Position numbers and translations under genes: made by a program. DNA of 64,000 bases from Burkholderiales bacterium (GTDB lineage: Bacteria > Pseudomonadota > Gammaproteobacteria > Burkholderiales > Burkholderiaceae_C). This document shows, piece by piece, positions 9,923 to 18,539 of the stretch. The notes beneath the pieces were generated by a model, which did no database searches, was not told where the DNA came from, and saw only the letters and a list, made by a program, of their open reading frames with translations. The stretch is taken from NCBI GenBank assembly GCA_016703325.1, contig JADJCH010000013.1:1-64000 (forward strand). The letters run 5' to 3'. The stretch's first letter is position 1; each line of letters begins with the position of its first letter.

Positions 9923-11254
9923 TCACTCGGTGAACAACCCCTGATGCCGCCCCTGCCCCAGCTCTTCGTTGAAGGCACGGCCGATCTGCTCGACCACCGG
10001 CGCGCAGGCCGTGCGGTCTTCGCAGCGGCTGGACACGGCTTCCAGCACCAGCCGCATCTCCTGGCTGGAACCGAAGTAGACCTTGAGCTCCAGACCGCCC
10101 GGGCAGCCCGGCAGCTGCAGACCCTGGCGCAGGTAGGGGTTGGCAGCCGGTGAGCGCTGCGCGCCGAAGCGGCTGACCGCGAACTGCTCGAAGGCATCGG
10201 CCAGCGCTGGGGTGGCCGGGCGCAGCAGGTAGGTCATCGTCGGGTGGCGCACCTCGCCGCTGCGGTAGGCGATGCGGATGACCTGCGGCTGCAGCCGGCC
10301 GGTGTAGGGCAGCGGCGGTGCCTGGCGGCGTTCGACCAGGCGCTCGACCTCGCGCTCGGGTCCGCCCGGCTCACGCCGCCACTCGTAATAGTGCGACAGC
10401 CAGCGCGGCGTGAGGTCCTCCTCCTCATGGAAGCGCTTTTCGCCCGGGCGCAGCCGCAGCCCGTAGGCACGGCCGCTGCGGATGTCCACCACCGACAGGC
10501 CGGGAACGTACTCACCGTCCTCCACCAGCGTGACCGACGAGCCCCAGGTGACGTACTGGGTCTGCCCGGGCGACAGCACCAGGGCTCGCATTCCGCCCAC
10601 GCCCTGCAGCGGCTGGCCCTGCGGCACGTGGTAATCCACCGGATGAACCTGCAGCGTCTTCACGTCCAGCACCGCCTGCGTGGACAGCAACAGCCAGCGC
10701 CCGCCGGTCAGCGGCAGCTGGTCCAGCCGCACCCGCTCGATGCCGAAGCTGGCCGGCTCGGTGGGCTGCCCGTCGGCGCCGTCCAGCCACTGGTAGGTGG
10801 CCATATCGGTGGTCGGCCGGCCAAGCGAGCGCAGGCTGAGCTGGCCGTTCACCTCGGTGACGAGGTGGAAATCGGTGGTGGACAGCAGCAGCGCCGGCCG
10901 AGGTGCGTCCGGCAGGGTGCTGACGCGCCAGAACTGCTCCAGCGTGCGGCTGCCGTGCCGGATCACCACCGGTTGGTCGCGGTACAGCACGCGAAAGCCG
11001 GTGACCTCCATCGTCGCGAAGGGGTTTCCCCCCTGGTTTGGGAAGGTGCCGGTGGAGATGCGGCGCGCCTGCCCGACGATGCGGAAGGGGCCGTGCTCCA
11101 CGCTGATCAGGCTGTCCTTTTCGGCCGGGGGCTTGCTCCTGGAAGCGCCGAACAGGAAGGCCTGCGCCAGTGTGGGCAATGACAAAGCCAGCGCCGTCAG
11201 CGCCGTCAGCGCCGTCAGCGCCGTCAGCGCCGTACTCCGACGGTGCAGGTTCAT
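9923..11254 (-). CDS. Exported protein of unknown function, third gene of a two-component operon
   Basis: A 443-aa protein with a signal peptide built on repeated Ala-Leu-Thr triplets (residues 9-22) ending ALA-type near residue 32. The mature part has no motif I recognise; it is mixed beta-rich, with four Cys in the C-terminal third (CPGG, SSRCEDRTACAP) that could form disulfides. The start ATG 11254 has GGAGG five bases upstream and overlaps the stop of the sensor kinase gene (ATGA), so it is translationally coupled to it. The context suggests a periplasmic partner or output of the two-component system. Confidence 0.7.
   Translation of the reverse strand: MNLHRRSTALTALTALTALTALALSLPTLAQAFLFGASRSKPPAEKDSLISVEHGPFRIVGQARRISTGTFPNQGGNPFATMEVTGFRVLYRDQPVVIRHGSRTLEQFWRVSTLPDAPRPALLLSTTDFHLVTEVNGQLSLRSLGRPTTDMATYQWLDGADGQPTEPASFGIERVRLDQLPLTGGRWLLLSTQAVLDVKTLQVHPVDYHVPQGQPLQGVGGMRALVLSPGQTQYVTWGSSVTLVEDGEYVPGLSVVDIRSGRAYGLRLRPGEKRFHEEEDLTPRWLSHYYEWRREPGGPEREVERLVERRQAPPLPYTGRLQPQVIRIAYRSGEVRHPTMTYLLRPATPALADAFEQFAVSRFGAQRSPAANPYLRQGLQLPGCPGGLELKVYFGSSQEMRLVLEAVSSRCEDRTACAPVVEQIGRAFNEELGQGRHQGLFTE
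11191..11233 (-). repeat. 9-bp tandem repeat inside a signal-peptide coding region
   Basis: Almost five exact copies of a 9-base unit (gcgccgtca on the + strand), encoding Ala-Leu-Thr repeats in the hydrophobic core of the signal peptide of the 9923-11254 gene. Because the unit is three codons, copy-number changes would lengthen or shorten the signal core without breaking the frame. Confidence 0.9.
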
Positions 11255-12618
11255 GCTGTCCTCCACTCCACACGGGCCCTCAGACCTTTGCCACCCACAC
11301 CCTCGGTCAGGCTGGCCTGGCCGCCCAGCAGGCGTGCCGCTTCCTTCACGATGGCCAGCCCCAGGCCAGTGCCGGTACCGGGGCCCGCCGCACGCCCGCG
11401 GAAAAAGCGTTCAAAGGCCTGCGCCCGCTCCTCGGCGGGCATGCCGGGCCCGTCGTCCAGCACGTCGATGCGGATGCAACCGCCTTCGCAGCCGAGCTGC
11501 AGCTCCACCAGTGCACCGGACGGGCAGTGATTCAGGGCATTGCGCAACAGGTTGTCGAGGATGGAGTGCAGCGCCGGCAATGGCACCGCGGCGTGGCAGT
11601 GTTCGGGCGAGACCAGCGCCATCTCGATGCCGCGGGCGTCCGCCAGCGCCGTGAGGTCGATGACGTGCTGGCGGCACAGCGTCACCAGGTCAACCCGCTC
11701 GGGGGCGGCCGCGGGGCCGGGCGACTCCAGCCGGGCCAGGTCCAGCAGCTGTTCGACCAGGTGCGATGCCCGTTGCACCGCGCGCTGGATGCCCTGGCGC
11801 GCCGCATCGGCGGCGACACCCTCCGGCGCGCTCGACAGCGCATGGGCCTGGGCCGCCACCACAGCGAGGGGGGTGCGCATTTCGTGTGCGGTGTGCTGCA
11901 GCAGCACCCGCTCGTGCTCCACATGCTGGCGCGCACGGGCCAGCAGGCCATCGATGGCGCCGACGATGGGCTGCAGCTCGGCATAACGCAGGTCCAGCTG
12001 CAAGGGGCTCAGGTCGGCCGCATCGCGCCGGGAGACGGCCGCCACCAGCCGGCGCAGCGGAGCCAGCCCGGTGCGCACCGCCCACCACAGCGGCAGCCCC
12101 AGCAGGGGCAGCGCCACCAGGATGGAGGGCAGCAGGCCTGCGCCCAACCAACGCAGCACCTGGGTGTCCTGGACCACTGGCTCCAGCAGCAGGATGCGCC
12201 AGCGCGGCGTCTCCTGCAGCCAGGGCCAGTAGGGCCGCTGCTGCACCTGCAGGACGTCCCAGCGCATCTGCTGCGGCGTCCATGCCGGCGCGCCGCTGAG
12301 CCCTGCGGAGCGGTACACCACCCGCCCGTCCGGGGTTTGCAGCTGAAAGTGCAGGTCCTCGATGCCCGCCAGGCCGGAGGCGCGCCGCGTGCGGTTGAAC
12401 TGCAGCTCGGTGGCACGCACGATGGCGGCGGCGACGGTCTCGTCCGCTTCCGCCAAGGCCTCGCCCAGGCCCTGCGCGGCGGACTGCTGCGCCAGGCGGG
12501 CGGACACGCCGGCCTTGAACTCGGCATAGTCCAGGGCCACCAGCACCAGCACCACCGCGGCCAGTGCCGCCAGCATTACCTTCAGCAGCCGGCCCTGCAG
12601 CGATGCGGTGCGCCTCAT
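11251..12618 (-). CDS. Two-component sensor histidine kinase (QseC/PhoQ-like)
   Basis: A 455-aa membrane kinase. The first membrane helix is about residues 10-30, then a periplasmic sensor region of about 130 residues, a second helix (LLPSILVALPLLGLPLWWAV), a HAMP-like linker, the phosphoacceptor region ERVLLQHTAHEMRTPLAVV (His in TAHEMRTP), and an ATPase domain with N box DNLLRNALNHCP, G1 DDGPGMP and G2 GTGTGLGLAIVKE. The start ATG 12618 overlaps the stop of the response regulator (ATGA), and its own stop overlaps the start of the exported protein gene. Signal unknown. Confidence 0.88.
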   Translation of the reverse strand: MRRTASLQGRLLKVMLAALAAVVLVLVALDYAEFKAGVSARLAQQSAAQGLGEALAEADETVAAAIVRATELQFNRTRRASGLAGIEDLHFQLQTPDGRVVYRSAGLSGAPAWTPQQMRWDVLQVQQRPYWPWLQETPRWRILLLEPVVQDTQVLRWLGAGLLPSILVALPLLGLPLWWAVRTGLAPLRRLVAAVSRRDAADLSPLQLDLRYAELQPIVGAIDGLLARARQHVEHERVLLQHTAHEMRTPLAVVAAQAHALSSAPEGVAADAARQGIQRAVQRASHLVEQLLDLARLESPGPAAAPERVDLVTLCRQHVIDLTALADARGIEMALVSPEHCHAAVPLPALHSILDNLLRNALNHCPSGALVELQLGCEGGCIRIDVLDDGPGMPAEERAQAFERFFRGRAAGPGTGTGLGLAIVKEAARLLGGQASLTEGVGGKGLRARVEWRTA

Positions 12619-13268
12619 GGCCGCAGCTGGTAGCCCACACCGCGCACGGTGCGGATGCGCTCTGCGCCGATCTTGCGGCGCAGGTTGGACAGGTGCACCT
12701 CCACGGTGGCGGCATCCACCGGGTCCCCCAGCGGCTCCAGCAGCTGCCCCAGCACCTGCTTGGGCACCACCGCCGTGCTGTCCCGGGCCAGCGCGACCAG
12801 CAGCTGGAACTCGCGTGCCGACAGCGTCAGCGGCTCCCCCTTCAACCAGGCCTGATGCGAGCGCGGCGCCAGCGTCAGCTCGCCGAGCTCCCAGAGCTCG
12901 CTGGCCTGCTGACGGTGGCGCCGCCACACGGCCCGCACCCGCGAGATCAGCTCCGGGATCTCGAAGGGTTTGACCAGGTAGTCGTCTGCGCCTTCGTCCA
13001 GACCTTCCAGCCGGTCGGTCAGCGCCGACCGGGCCGTGATGACGATCACCGGTGTCGTGATGCGCTTCGATCGCCAGTGGCGCAACAGGTCCAGCCCTTC
13101 CGCACCGGCCAGGGCCCGGTCCAGCAGCACCAGGTCCACCTCCGGCCCGAGTGCGCCACGCGCATCGGCGGCACGGCGCACCCACTGCGCCGTCATGCCC
13201 TCCGCCTTCAAGGCGGCCAGCAGCGCGGGGCCCAGGTCCAGATCGTCTTCGACCAGCAGGATGTGCAT
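12615..13268 (-). CDS. OmpR-family response regulator
   Basis: A 217-aa regulator. The receiver domain (residues 1-115) has the acidic pair EDD at residues 7-9, phosphoacceptor Asp in VLLDRA, the ITAR Thr and the DDYLVKPFE Lys. The C-terminal winged helix (about residues 125-217) ends with ATVEVHLSNLRRKIG...RTVRGVGYQL, typical of OmpR/PhoB. First gene of the regulator-kinase-exported protein operon. ATG 13268 places the conserved ILLVEDD at the normal position. Confidence 0.9.
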   Translation of the reverse strand: MHILLVEDDLDLGPALLAALKAEGMTAQWVRRAADARGALGPEVDLVLLDRALAGAEGLDLLRHWRSKRITTPVIVITARSALTDRLEGLDEGADDYLVKPFEIPELISRVRAVWRRHRQQASELWELGELTLAPRSHQAWLKGEPLTLSAREFQLLVALARDSTAVVPKQVLGQLLEPLGDPVDAATVEVHLSNLRRKIGAERIRTVRGVGYQLRP

Positions 13269-13461
13269 CACCGGGCACTGTACCTGCGCCACCTTCGGCA
13301 AGTCCAAAGTCCGGAGCTCCCCCGGTCGCGCGCCGGGGCCGGGGGCTGCGCAGCGGCTCGCCGGCCGCATGGCGGCCTTTGGTTTCCCTTTGGCGACTCT
13401 TTGGCTTCCCTTTGGCTGCCGCCTCGCACACTGCGGTGCATCCCCACTTCGGAGCGCCTGC

Positions 13462-14703
13462 ATGCCGAGTCTTCTCACCGCCGCCACCCCACCTGCCACC
13501 CCCAGCCGCCGGTCGGTGCTGCGCTGGTTCCTGTCCACCGGCCTGGGCCTGGGCCTGGCCGCCTGCGGCAGCGATGGCGAAGATGACGAAACCGCCACCG
13601 CCCAGCTGCAGGCCCAGGCCGACGCGGCGGTGGCGGCCGGGCTGGTCGGCCTGGTGCTGGGGGAGCAGTCCAGCTCGGCGAACCGGGTGGTCGTGGCCGG
13701 CCGGCGGCGCCTGGGCCAGACCGCGCCGGTGCAGGCCGCAGACCGCTTTGCCATCGGCTCCAACACCAAGGCCATGACCTGCGCGGCCGTCGTGGCAGCG
13801 GCCGACCGCGGCGGGCCGGCGCTGAACCTGACGTTGCCCGAGGCCTTTCCCGACTGGGCCGGCGAGATCCTGCCGGCCTACGCCGGAGTGACATTGACGG
13901 ACCTGCTGCACCACCGCGGTGGACTGCCGGCCTTCAACGGCAGCGGGCCGGAGGAAGAGGCCTTCATTGCCGCAGTCAGCGCCGACCCCGGCCCCCTGCC
14001 GGACACGATGGCGGGGCGACGCGCCTACTTCGCACGCTGGCTGCTTGCCCAGGCGCCGGCCGACGGGCTGACGCCGGGCAGCGGCTTTCACTACTCCAAC
14101 GCCGGCTACGTGCTGGCCGCCGCCATGGTGGAGGCGCACAGCGGCCGCAGCTTCGAATCGCTGTTCGACGAGACGGTGGTTCAGCCGCTCGGGCTGGACG
14201 GCCACTGGCGCTCCCCGGTGCCCGGCGCCGGTGACAGCCTGTGGGGCCACGAAGGGGCACAGGGCGCCCTGGCGGTGTGGGAAGGCAGTGCCGACGATGC
14301 CAACACCCCCAACATCCAGGTCTGGCAGGACGCCCTCGGCCCCGCCGGCCACTGGGCCTGCAGCGGCGCGGCCTATGCCCGTTGGCTGGACTGGCACCTG
14401 CGGGCCCTGCGCGGCGAGGCCACTGCGCTGCCGGCGCGTTACGTGAGCGACCTGCGCGCCGCCTCCGGCGACCGGTACGTGTGGGGCTGGCAGACCCTGG
14501 TCACCCCGAACCGCACCCTGCTGTCCCACACTGGCCACGAACCGGGTTTCATGGCCGAAGCCGTGTTCGACCGCAGCGGCGACTTTGCCGTGTTCGGCCT
14601 GAGCAACACCGGTCACATGGCCGAAGACGGCAGCAGCTGGGTGCTGGGCCGCATCGACGCGACGCTGGCCGAGGTGCTGAAGCTGCGGAACATCGCTCTG
14701 TGA
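13462..14703 (+). CDS. Serine hydrolase, class C beta-lactamase/esterase fold, lipoprotein
   Basis: A 413-aa exported protein with an SRRSVLRWFLSTGLGLGLAAC signal ending in a lipobox Cys at about residue 35; the Arg pair could allow Tat export. The three penicillin-binding/class C motifs are visible: SNTK (Ser100, Lys103), YSN (211-213) and HTG (356-358). Such proteins include beta-lactamases, D-aminopeptidases and esterases (EstB type); the substrate is not predictable here and a role in drug resistance should not be assumed. Start ATG 13462 has GGAG seven bases upstream. It diverges from the two-component operon. Confidence 0.85.
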   Translation: MPSLLTAATPPATPSRRSVLRWFLSTGLGLGLAACGSDGEDDETATAQLQAQADAAVAAGLVGLVLGEQSSSANRVVVAGRRRLGQTAPVQAADRFAIGSNTKAMTCAAVVAAADRGGPALNLTLPEAFPDWAGEILPAYAGVTLTDLLHHRGGLPAFNGSGPEEEAFIAAVSADPGPLPDTMAGRRAYFARWLLAQAPADGLTPGSGFHYSNAGYVLAAAMVEAHSGRSFESLFDETVVQPLGLDGHWRSPVPGAGDSLWGHEGAQGALAVWEGSADDANTPNIQVWQDALGPAGHWACSGAAYARWLDWHLRALRGEATALPARYVSDLRAASGDRYVWGWQTLVTPNRTLLSHTGHEPGFMAEAVFDRSGDFAVFGLSNTGHMAEDGSSWVLGRIDATLAEVLKLRNIAL

Positions 14704-14793
14704 TTCAGCGGCACGGGTGGGCCACCCCCGCCTCCAGCGCCGCAGCTCGCGCCAATGCGGCGCCGGCCTACCCTGGGTGCAGAGGCTGGCGGC

Positions 14794-16071
14794 TCAGCGC
14801 CCCTGATCCACCTGACCCACCTGATCCACCAGAAACCGCTCCACCAACCGCACCCAGAACGCCGCTCCCACCGCAACGTTGTCGTCGTGGAAGTCGTAGC
14901 CCGGGTGGTGGACCATGCAGGCGCCGGGCGGCGGGAGGGCCGCGCCCTCGTCCGCGGCGGTGCGCTCGCCCCGCTCCCCGTTCCCGATCAGCAGGTAGCT
15001 GCCTGGCACCTGTTCCAGCAGGAAGGCAAAGTCCTCGCTGCCGGTCAGCGCCGGGCCCTGCAGCGTCACCTGCTCGGGGCCGAGCAGCTCCAGCGCCACC
15101 TGCCGGGCCAGCTCGGTTTCCGCCGGGGTGTTGACCAGCACGCTGTAGCCGCGTTTCCAGGCCACCTCGGCACGCAGACCGTAGCTCTCGGCCTGCGACT
15201 GCGCCAGGGTGTGGATGCGCTGCTCCAGCAGCTTGCGCACACCGCGGTCCAGCGCGCGCACGCTCAGCTCCAGCGTTGCCTGGGCCGGGATGACGTTGTG
15301 GGCCTGACCAGCATGCAGCGCCCCCACGGTGACCACCGCGGTCTGCTGGGGATCGACGTTGCGCGAGACGATGGTCTGCAGCGCCATCACCAGGCTGGCC
15401 GCCGCCACCACCGGGTCGGCCGCGTGCTGGGGCATGGCGCCGTGGCCGCCCACGCCGTGCAGGGTGATGGTGGCGTAGTCGGACGAGGCCATGGCCGCAC
15501 CCTCGCGCAGCACCAGCCGGCCCTGGGGGATGCCCGGCATGTTGTGCATGGCGAACACGGCATCGCAGGGAAAACGCTGCAGCAGGCCGTCGGCCAGCAT
15601 GCGCTGGGCGCCGCTGCCGCCGGGCACACCGCCCAGTTCCTCGGCGGGCTGGAAGATCAGGTGCAGCGTGCCGCTGAAGTCGGCCTGCTGCGCCAGCCTT
15701 TCAGCCGCGGCCAGCAGCATCGCTGTGTGGCCGTCGTGGCCGCAGGCGTGCATGCGCCCGGCGTGGCGGCTGCGCCAGGGTCGGCCTTCACCTTCGGCCT
15801 CCTGGATCGGCAGCGCATCCATGTCCGCGCGCAGACCCAGCGATCGGCTCCCGCCGCCGCGCCGCAGCCTGCCGACCACCCCGGTGCCGCCCACCTCGCG
15901 GGTGACTTCATAGCCCCAGGCGGCCAGCCGCTCGGCCACGATGGCGGCGGTGCGCAGCTCGGCAAAACCCAGCTCCGGATGGCGGTGCAGGTCGCGCCGC
16001 AGCTCGATGAAGGGCGCCGCCGCCCGGCCCATCTCGGCCAGCAGCACCCCGGCGTCGACGGCGGTGTTCAC
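14794..16071 (-). CDS. M20 (M20D) amidohydrolase, hippurate hydrolase/IAA-amidohydrolase family
   Basis: A 425-aa metal-dependent amidohydrolase. Visible family features are ELRRDLHRHPELGF near the N-terminus, LRADMDALPI, the metal-binding HACGHDGHTAML (about residues 108-119), the acid/base pair PAEE, then the dimerisation domain with HGVGGHGAMPQHAADP and a C-terminal HHPGYDFHD. These enzymes cleave N-acyl amino acids. The start is GTG 16071, which overlaps the stop of the Bug receptor gene upstream (GTGA), so binding protein and hydrolase are coupled and the substrate may be the solute bound by the receptor. Confidence 0.85.
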   Translation of the reverse strand: MNTAVDAGVLLAEMGRAAAPFIELRRDLHRHPELGFAELRTAAIVAERLAAWGYEVTREVGGTGVVGRLRRGGGSRSLGLRADMDALPIQEAEGEGRPWRSRHAGRMHACGHDGHTAMLLAAAERLAQQADFSGTLHLIFQPAEELGGVPGGSGAQRMLADGLLQRFPCDAVFAMHNMPGIPQGRLVLREGAAMASSDYATITLHGVGGHGAMPQHAADPVVAAASLVMALQTIVSRNVDPQQTAVVTVGALHAGQAHNVIPAQATLELSVRALDRGVRKLLEQRIHTLAQSQAESYGLRAEVAWKRGYSVLVNTPAETELARQVALELLGPEQVTLQGPALTGSEDFAFLLEQVPGSYLLIGNGERGERTAADEGAALPPPGACMVHHPGYDFHDDNVAVGAAFWVRLVERFLVDQVGQVDQGR

Positions 16072-17090
16072 TGCGCTTCCAGCTTGATGGCCTTGCCGAT
16101 GCCGCGGAAACGCGCCGTCTGCGCCTCGTATTCCTTCTGCGCGTCCGCTGGGCTCAGCATCGCGGGGATCATGCCGCCCAGGCCCTCCAGCTGCTTGCGC
16201 ACCTGCTCGTCGCCCATCGCGCTGGCCAGTGCCTTGTTGATCGCCTGCACCACCGGCTCGGGTGTGTCCTTGCGCACGAAGTAGCCGGTCCAGGCGTTGT
16301 ACGCGAAGTCCTTGTTCTTCACCAGCGCGCTGTCGTTGATGCTGCGGTAGGCCTTGAGCATCGGCACCTCCACCTTGCCGGCCGGCGCCAGTGTGGCGAG
16401 GATCTTCAGCCGACCCTGCTCGACCAGCGCCACATCCTTGGCGCCCACCACGATGAAGCTCACGTCCACCTGCCCGCCGGCCAGGTCGGTGGACAGCGGT
16501 GCCATGCCCTTGTAGGGCACGTGGGTCATCGGCGCGCCGGCCAGGTGGGCGAAGTGCTCGCCCAGCACGTGGTAGAACGAGCCGACGCCCACGCTGCCGT
16601 AGGTCAGCGGTTTGCCCTCGGCAGCCGCCTTCTTGGCCAGCGCGGCCAGCTCGTCGATGTTGCTGGCCGGCAGGTCCTTGCGGGCCAGCACCGCCATCGG
16701 GAAGGCGCCGATGATCTGCACCATGCGGAAGTCTTCCGACTTGTACTTCACCGCCTGCAGCGCCAGCGGCGCCAGGATGGTCTCGTTGGGCGAGCCCTGG
16801 TAGATCATGTGGCCGTCGGCTGGCAGGCTCAGCACCTTCTGTGCCCCCAGCGCACCGCTGACACCGCCCAGGTTCTCGACGATCACCATCTGCCCCAGCG
16901 CCTTGGCCAGCGGCTTCTCCACCGTGCGGGCGATGGCATCGGACAGCCCGCCCGCGGGGTAGGGCACCATCAGGTTGACCGTCTTGCTGGGAAAGGTCTG
17001 GGCGGCGGCGGGTGCGGCGGTGGCCAGCAGGGCTGCAGCCATCGAGAGGCCGAACAGGGTCTGGAGGGTGTGGCGCTTGGTCGGTTGCAT
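16068..17090 (-). CDS. Tripartite tricarboxylate transporter (Bug family) substrate-binding protein
   Basis: A 340-aa periplasmic binding protein with a clear signal peptide (residues 1-31, cleavage after AAAQ-type site) and the Bug signature: FPSKTVNLMVPYPAGGLSDAIART, then ENLGGVSGALGAQKV, SPNE, TYGSVGVGSFYHVLGEHF and VPYKGMAP. No TctA/TctB membrane genes are in the window, as is common for the many orphan Bug receptors of Burkholderiales. ATG 17090 has GGAGACAAGCC as ribosome-binding site. The divergent LysR gene is the likely regulator. Confidence 0.87.
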   Translation of the reverse strand: MQPTKRHTLQTLFGLSMAAALLATAAPAAAQTFPSKTVNLMVPYPAGGLSDAIARTVEKPLAKALGQMVIVENLGGVSGALGAQKVLSLPADGHMIYQGSPNETILAPLALQAVKYKSEDFRMVQIIGAFPMAVLARKDLPASNIDELAALAKKAAAEGKPLTYGSVGVGSFYHVLGEHFAHLAGAPMTHVPYKGMAPLSTDLAGGQVDVSFIVVGAKDVALVEQGRLKILATLAPAGKVEVPMLKAYRSINDSALVKNKDFAYNAWTGYFVRKDTPEPVVQAINKALASAMGDEQVRKQLEGLGGMIPAMLSPADAQKEYEAQTARFRGIGKAIKLEAQ

Positions 17091-17237
17091 GGCTTGTCTC
17101 CGGGTGGCCGGCCCGTCCTGACAGGCGGGGGCCGGCGCGTTTTTGGAAGACCCATCGTAGGCAGCAGCCCCTTGGGCGTCCAATGCATTTATTCTTCAAA
17201 AACGATTCTTCCAACTCATCGTTTTACGGAGGCCGTG

Positions 17238-18152
17238 ATGACCCTGGTCCAGTTGCGACACCTCACCTCCCTGGCGCAGACCGGCTCCTTCCGCCGCTCG
17301 GCCGAGGCGCTGTTCCTCACCCAGCCGGCGCTGAGCCGCAGCATCCAGGCGCTGGAGGAGGAGCTGGGCCAGCGCCTGTTCGACCGAATCGGCTGGCGCA
17401 GCGAGCTCACCCCCTTCGGCCGGGAGGTGCTGGCGCGCGCCAAGCGCCTGATCACCGAAGCCGAGCACCTGAAGGAGAGCGCAGCACGCCTGCAGACCGG
17501 CCAGGCCGGCCGCCTGCGGGTGGGCCTGGGCTCCGGGCCGGGCGCCATCCTCACCGCACCGGTGCTGCGCCACATGGCCACCCACCACCCGGCCGCGCAG
17601 GTGGAGTTCGCCCGCGGCCACACCGCGCTGCTGGAGCAGGCCCTGCGCGAGCGCCGGCTGGACGCGCTGGTGGTGGACATCCGCTCGGTCCCCCCCTCGG
17701 CCGACCTGCTGGTGCAGCCGCTGGCCGAACTGCGCGGCGCCTTCCTCTGCCGCGCCGGCCACCCCTTGCTGACCCCGGCCGAGGCCGAGACCGAGACCGC
17801 CGACGGCGGTGCAGCAGTCACCTTCGACAGCCTGCGCCGCTACCCGATGGCCTCCAGCCCACTGAGCGACGAAATCGGCCGCCTGCTGCTGGAGCGCTAC
17901 GGCCCCCAGGCCCACCTGGACGACTGCATCACCCTGCGCTGCGAGGACATCGGCACCCTGGTGCAGGTGGTGGCCAGCAGCGACGCCCTGCTGCTGGCGG
18001 TGCGCGCTGCCGCGCCGGAGCTGGTGGAGCTGCCCGTCACCCCTGCGCTGGACGCCACCGCCCGCTTCGGCCTGGTGACGCTGGTGGGCCGCTCAGAGCC
18101 GCCGCTGCTGGAGGTGCTGCGGGGGTTGATCGGGGAGTTGCTGCGGGATTGA
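17238..18152 (+). CDS. LysR-family transcriptional regulator
   Basis: A 304-aa LysR regulator. The N-terminal winged helix-turn-helix (residues 1-62; LRHLTSLAQTGSFRRSAEALFLTQPALSRSIQALEEELGQRLFDR) is intact, followed by the usual periplasmic-binding-like effector domain (about residues 90-300). It diverges from the Bug receptor/amidohydrolase operon across 147 bases, the standard arrangement for regulation of that operon. ATG 17238 is preferred over GTG 17235 because GGAGG at 17228-17232 is five bases upstream. The 3' end overlaps the mntA gene on the other strand by 60 bases. Confidence 0.88.
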   Translation: MTLVQLRHLTSLAQTGSFRRSAEALFLTQPALSRSIQALEEELGQRLFDRIGWRSELTPFGREVLARAKRLITEAEHLKESAARLQTGQAGRLRVGLGSGPGAILTAPVLRHMATHHPAAQVEFARGHTALLEQALRERRLDALVVDIRSVPPSADLLVQPLAELRGAFLCRAGHPLLTPAEAETETADGGAAVTFDSLRRYPMASSPLSDEIGRLLLERYGPQAHLDDCITLRCEDIGTLVQVVASSDALLLAVRAAAPELVELPVTPALDATARFGLVTLVGRSEPPLLEVLRGLIGELLRD

Positions 18153-18539
18153 CGGCACTTCAAGGCCCGGTTCGGGCGTCTCCTGCCACCGCCGCCCCTG
18201 CCAGAACAGCCGGCGGTGGGCCAGGATCTCGTCGCGCAGGCGTTCGTTGTGAATGCCCTGAAGCCACAGCACATCGATCCGGTAGATCAACTCCAGGTCC
18301 TCGATGAGGGACTTGAAGCGGCCAAACTGTGCCTCGGTGAAATCCGGTGCATCCACGGCCAGATCGATGTCCGACTCCGGTCGCGCAAAGCCGCGAGCCC
18401 GCGAGCCGAAGATCCAGACCCGCTGCGGCTGAGGATCGGCCGCGTCGAACGCCCGCCGCAGCCGCAGCACGATTCCCGCGGCGATGCCGAAGGTCTCGCC
18501 CGCCCATGTCGCCGGCGGCAGGGGATCGTCACTCTTCAT
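18093..18539 (-). CDS. mntA: MntA-like minimal nucleotidyltransferase antitoxin
   Basis: A 148-aa minimal nucleotidyltransferase with the family signature GS-X10-DxD (GSRARGFARPESDID, residues 45-59). In HepT/MntA toxin-antitoxin pairs this enzyme adds AMP to the HEPN toxin and silences it. The gene overlaps the end of the upstream HEPN gene by 11 bases. The last 25 residues, encoded antisense to the lysR end, are low-complexity (QQLPDQPPQHLQQ) and look like read-through added by loss of an original stop. Confidence 0.8.
   Translation of the reverse strand: MKSDDPLPPATWAGETFGIAAGIVLRLRRAFDAADPQPQRVWIFGSRARGFARPESDIDLAVDAPDFTEAQFGRFKSLIEDLELIYRIDVLWLQGIHNERLRDEILAHRRLFWQGRRWQETPEPGLEVPSIPQQLPDQPPQHLQQRRL

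Noticed and set aside
11251..14616. A 1121-codon minus-strand open frame spanning the kinase, regulator and hydrolase region
   Set aside because: Only the part from 12618 downward is the sensor kinase; the rest is antisense or out of frame to genes with clear motifs. Long antisense frames are common at this GC content.
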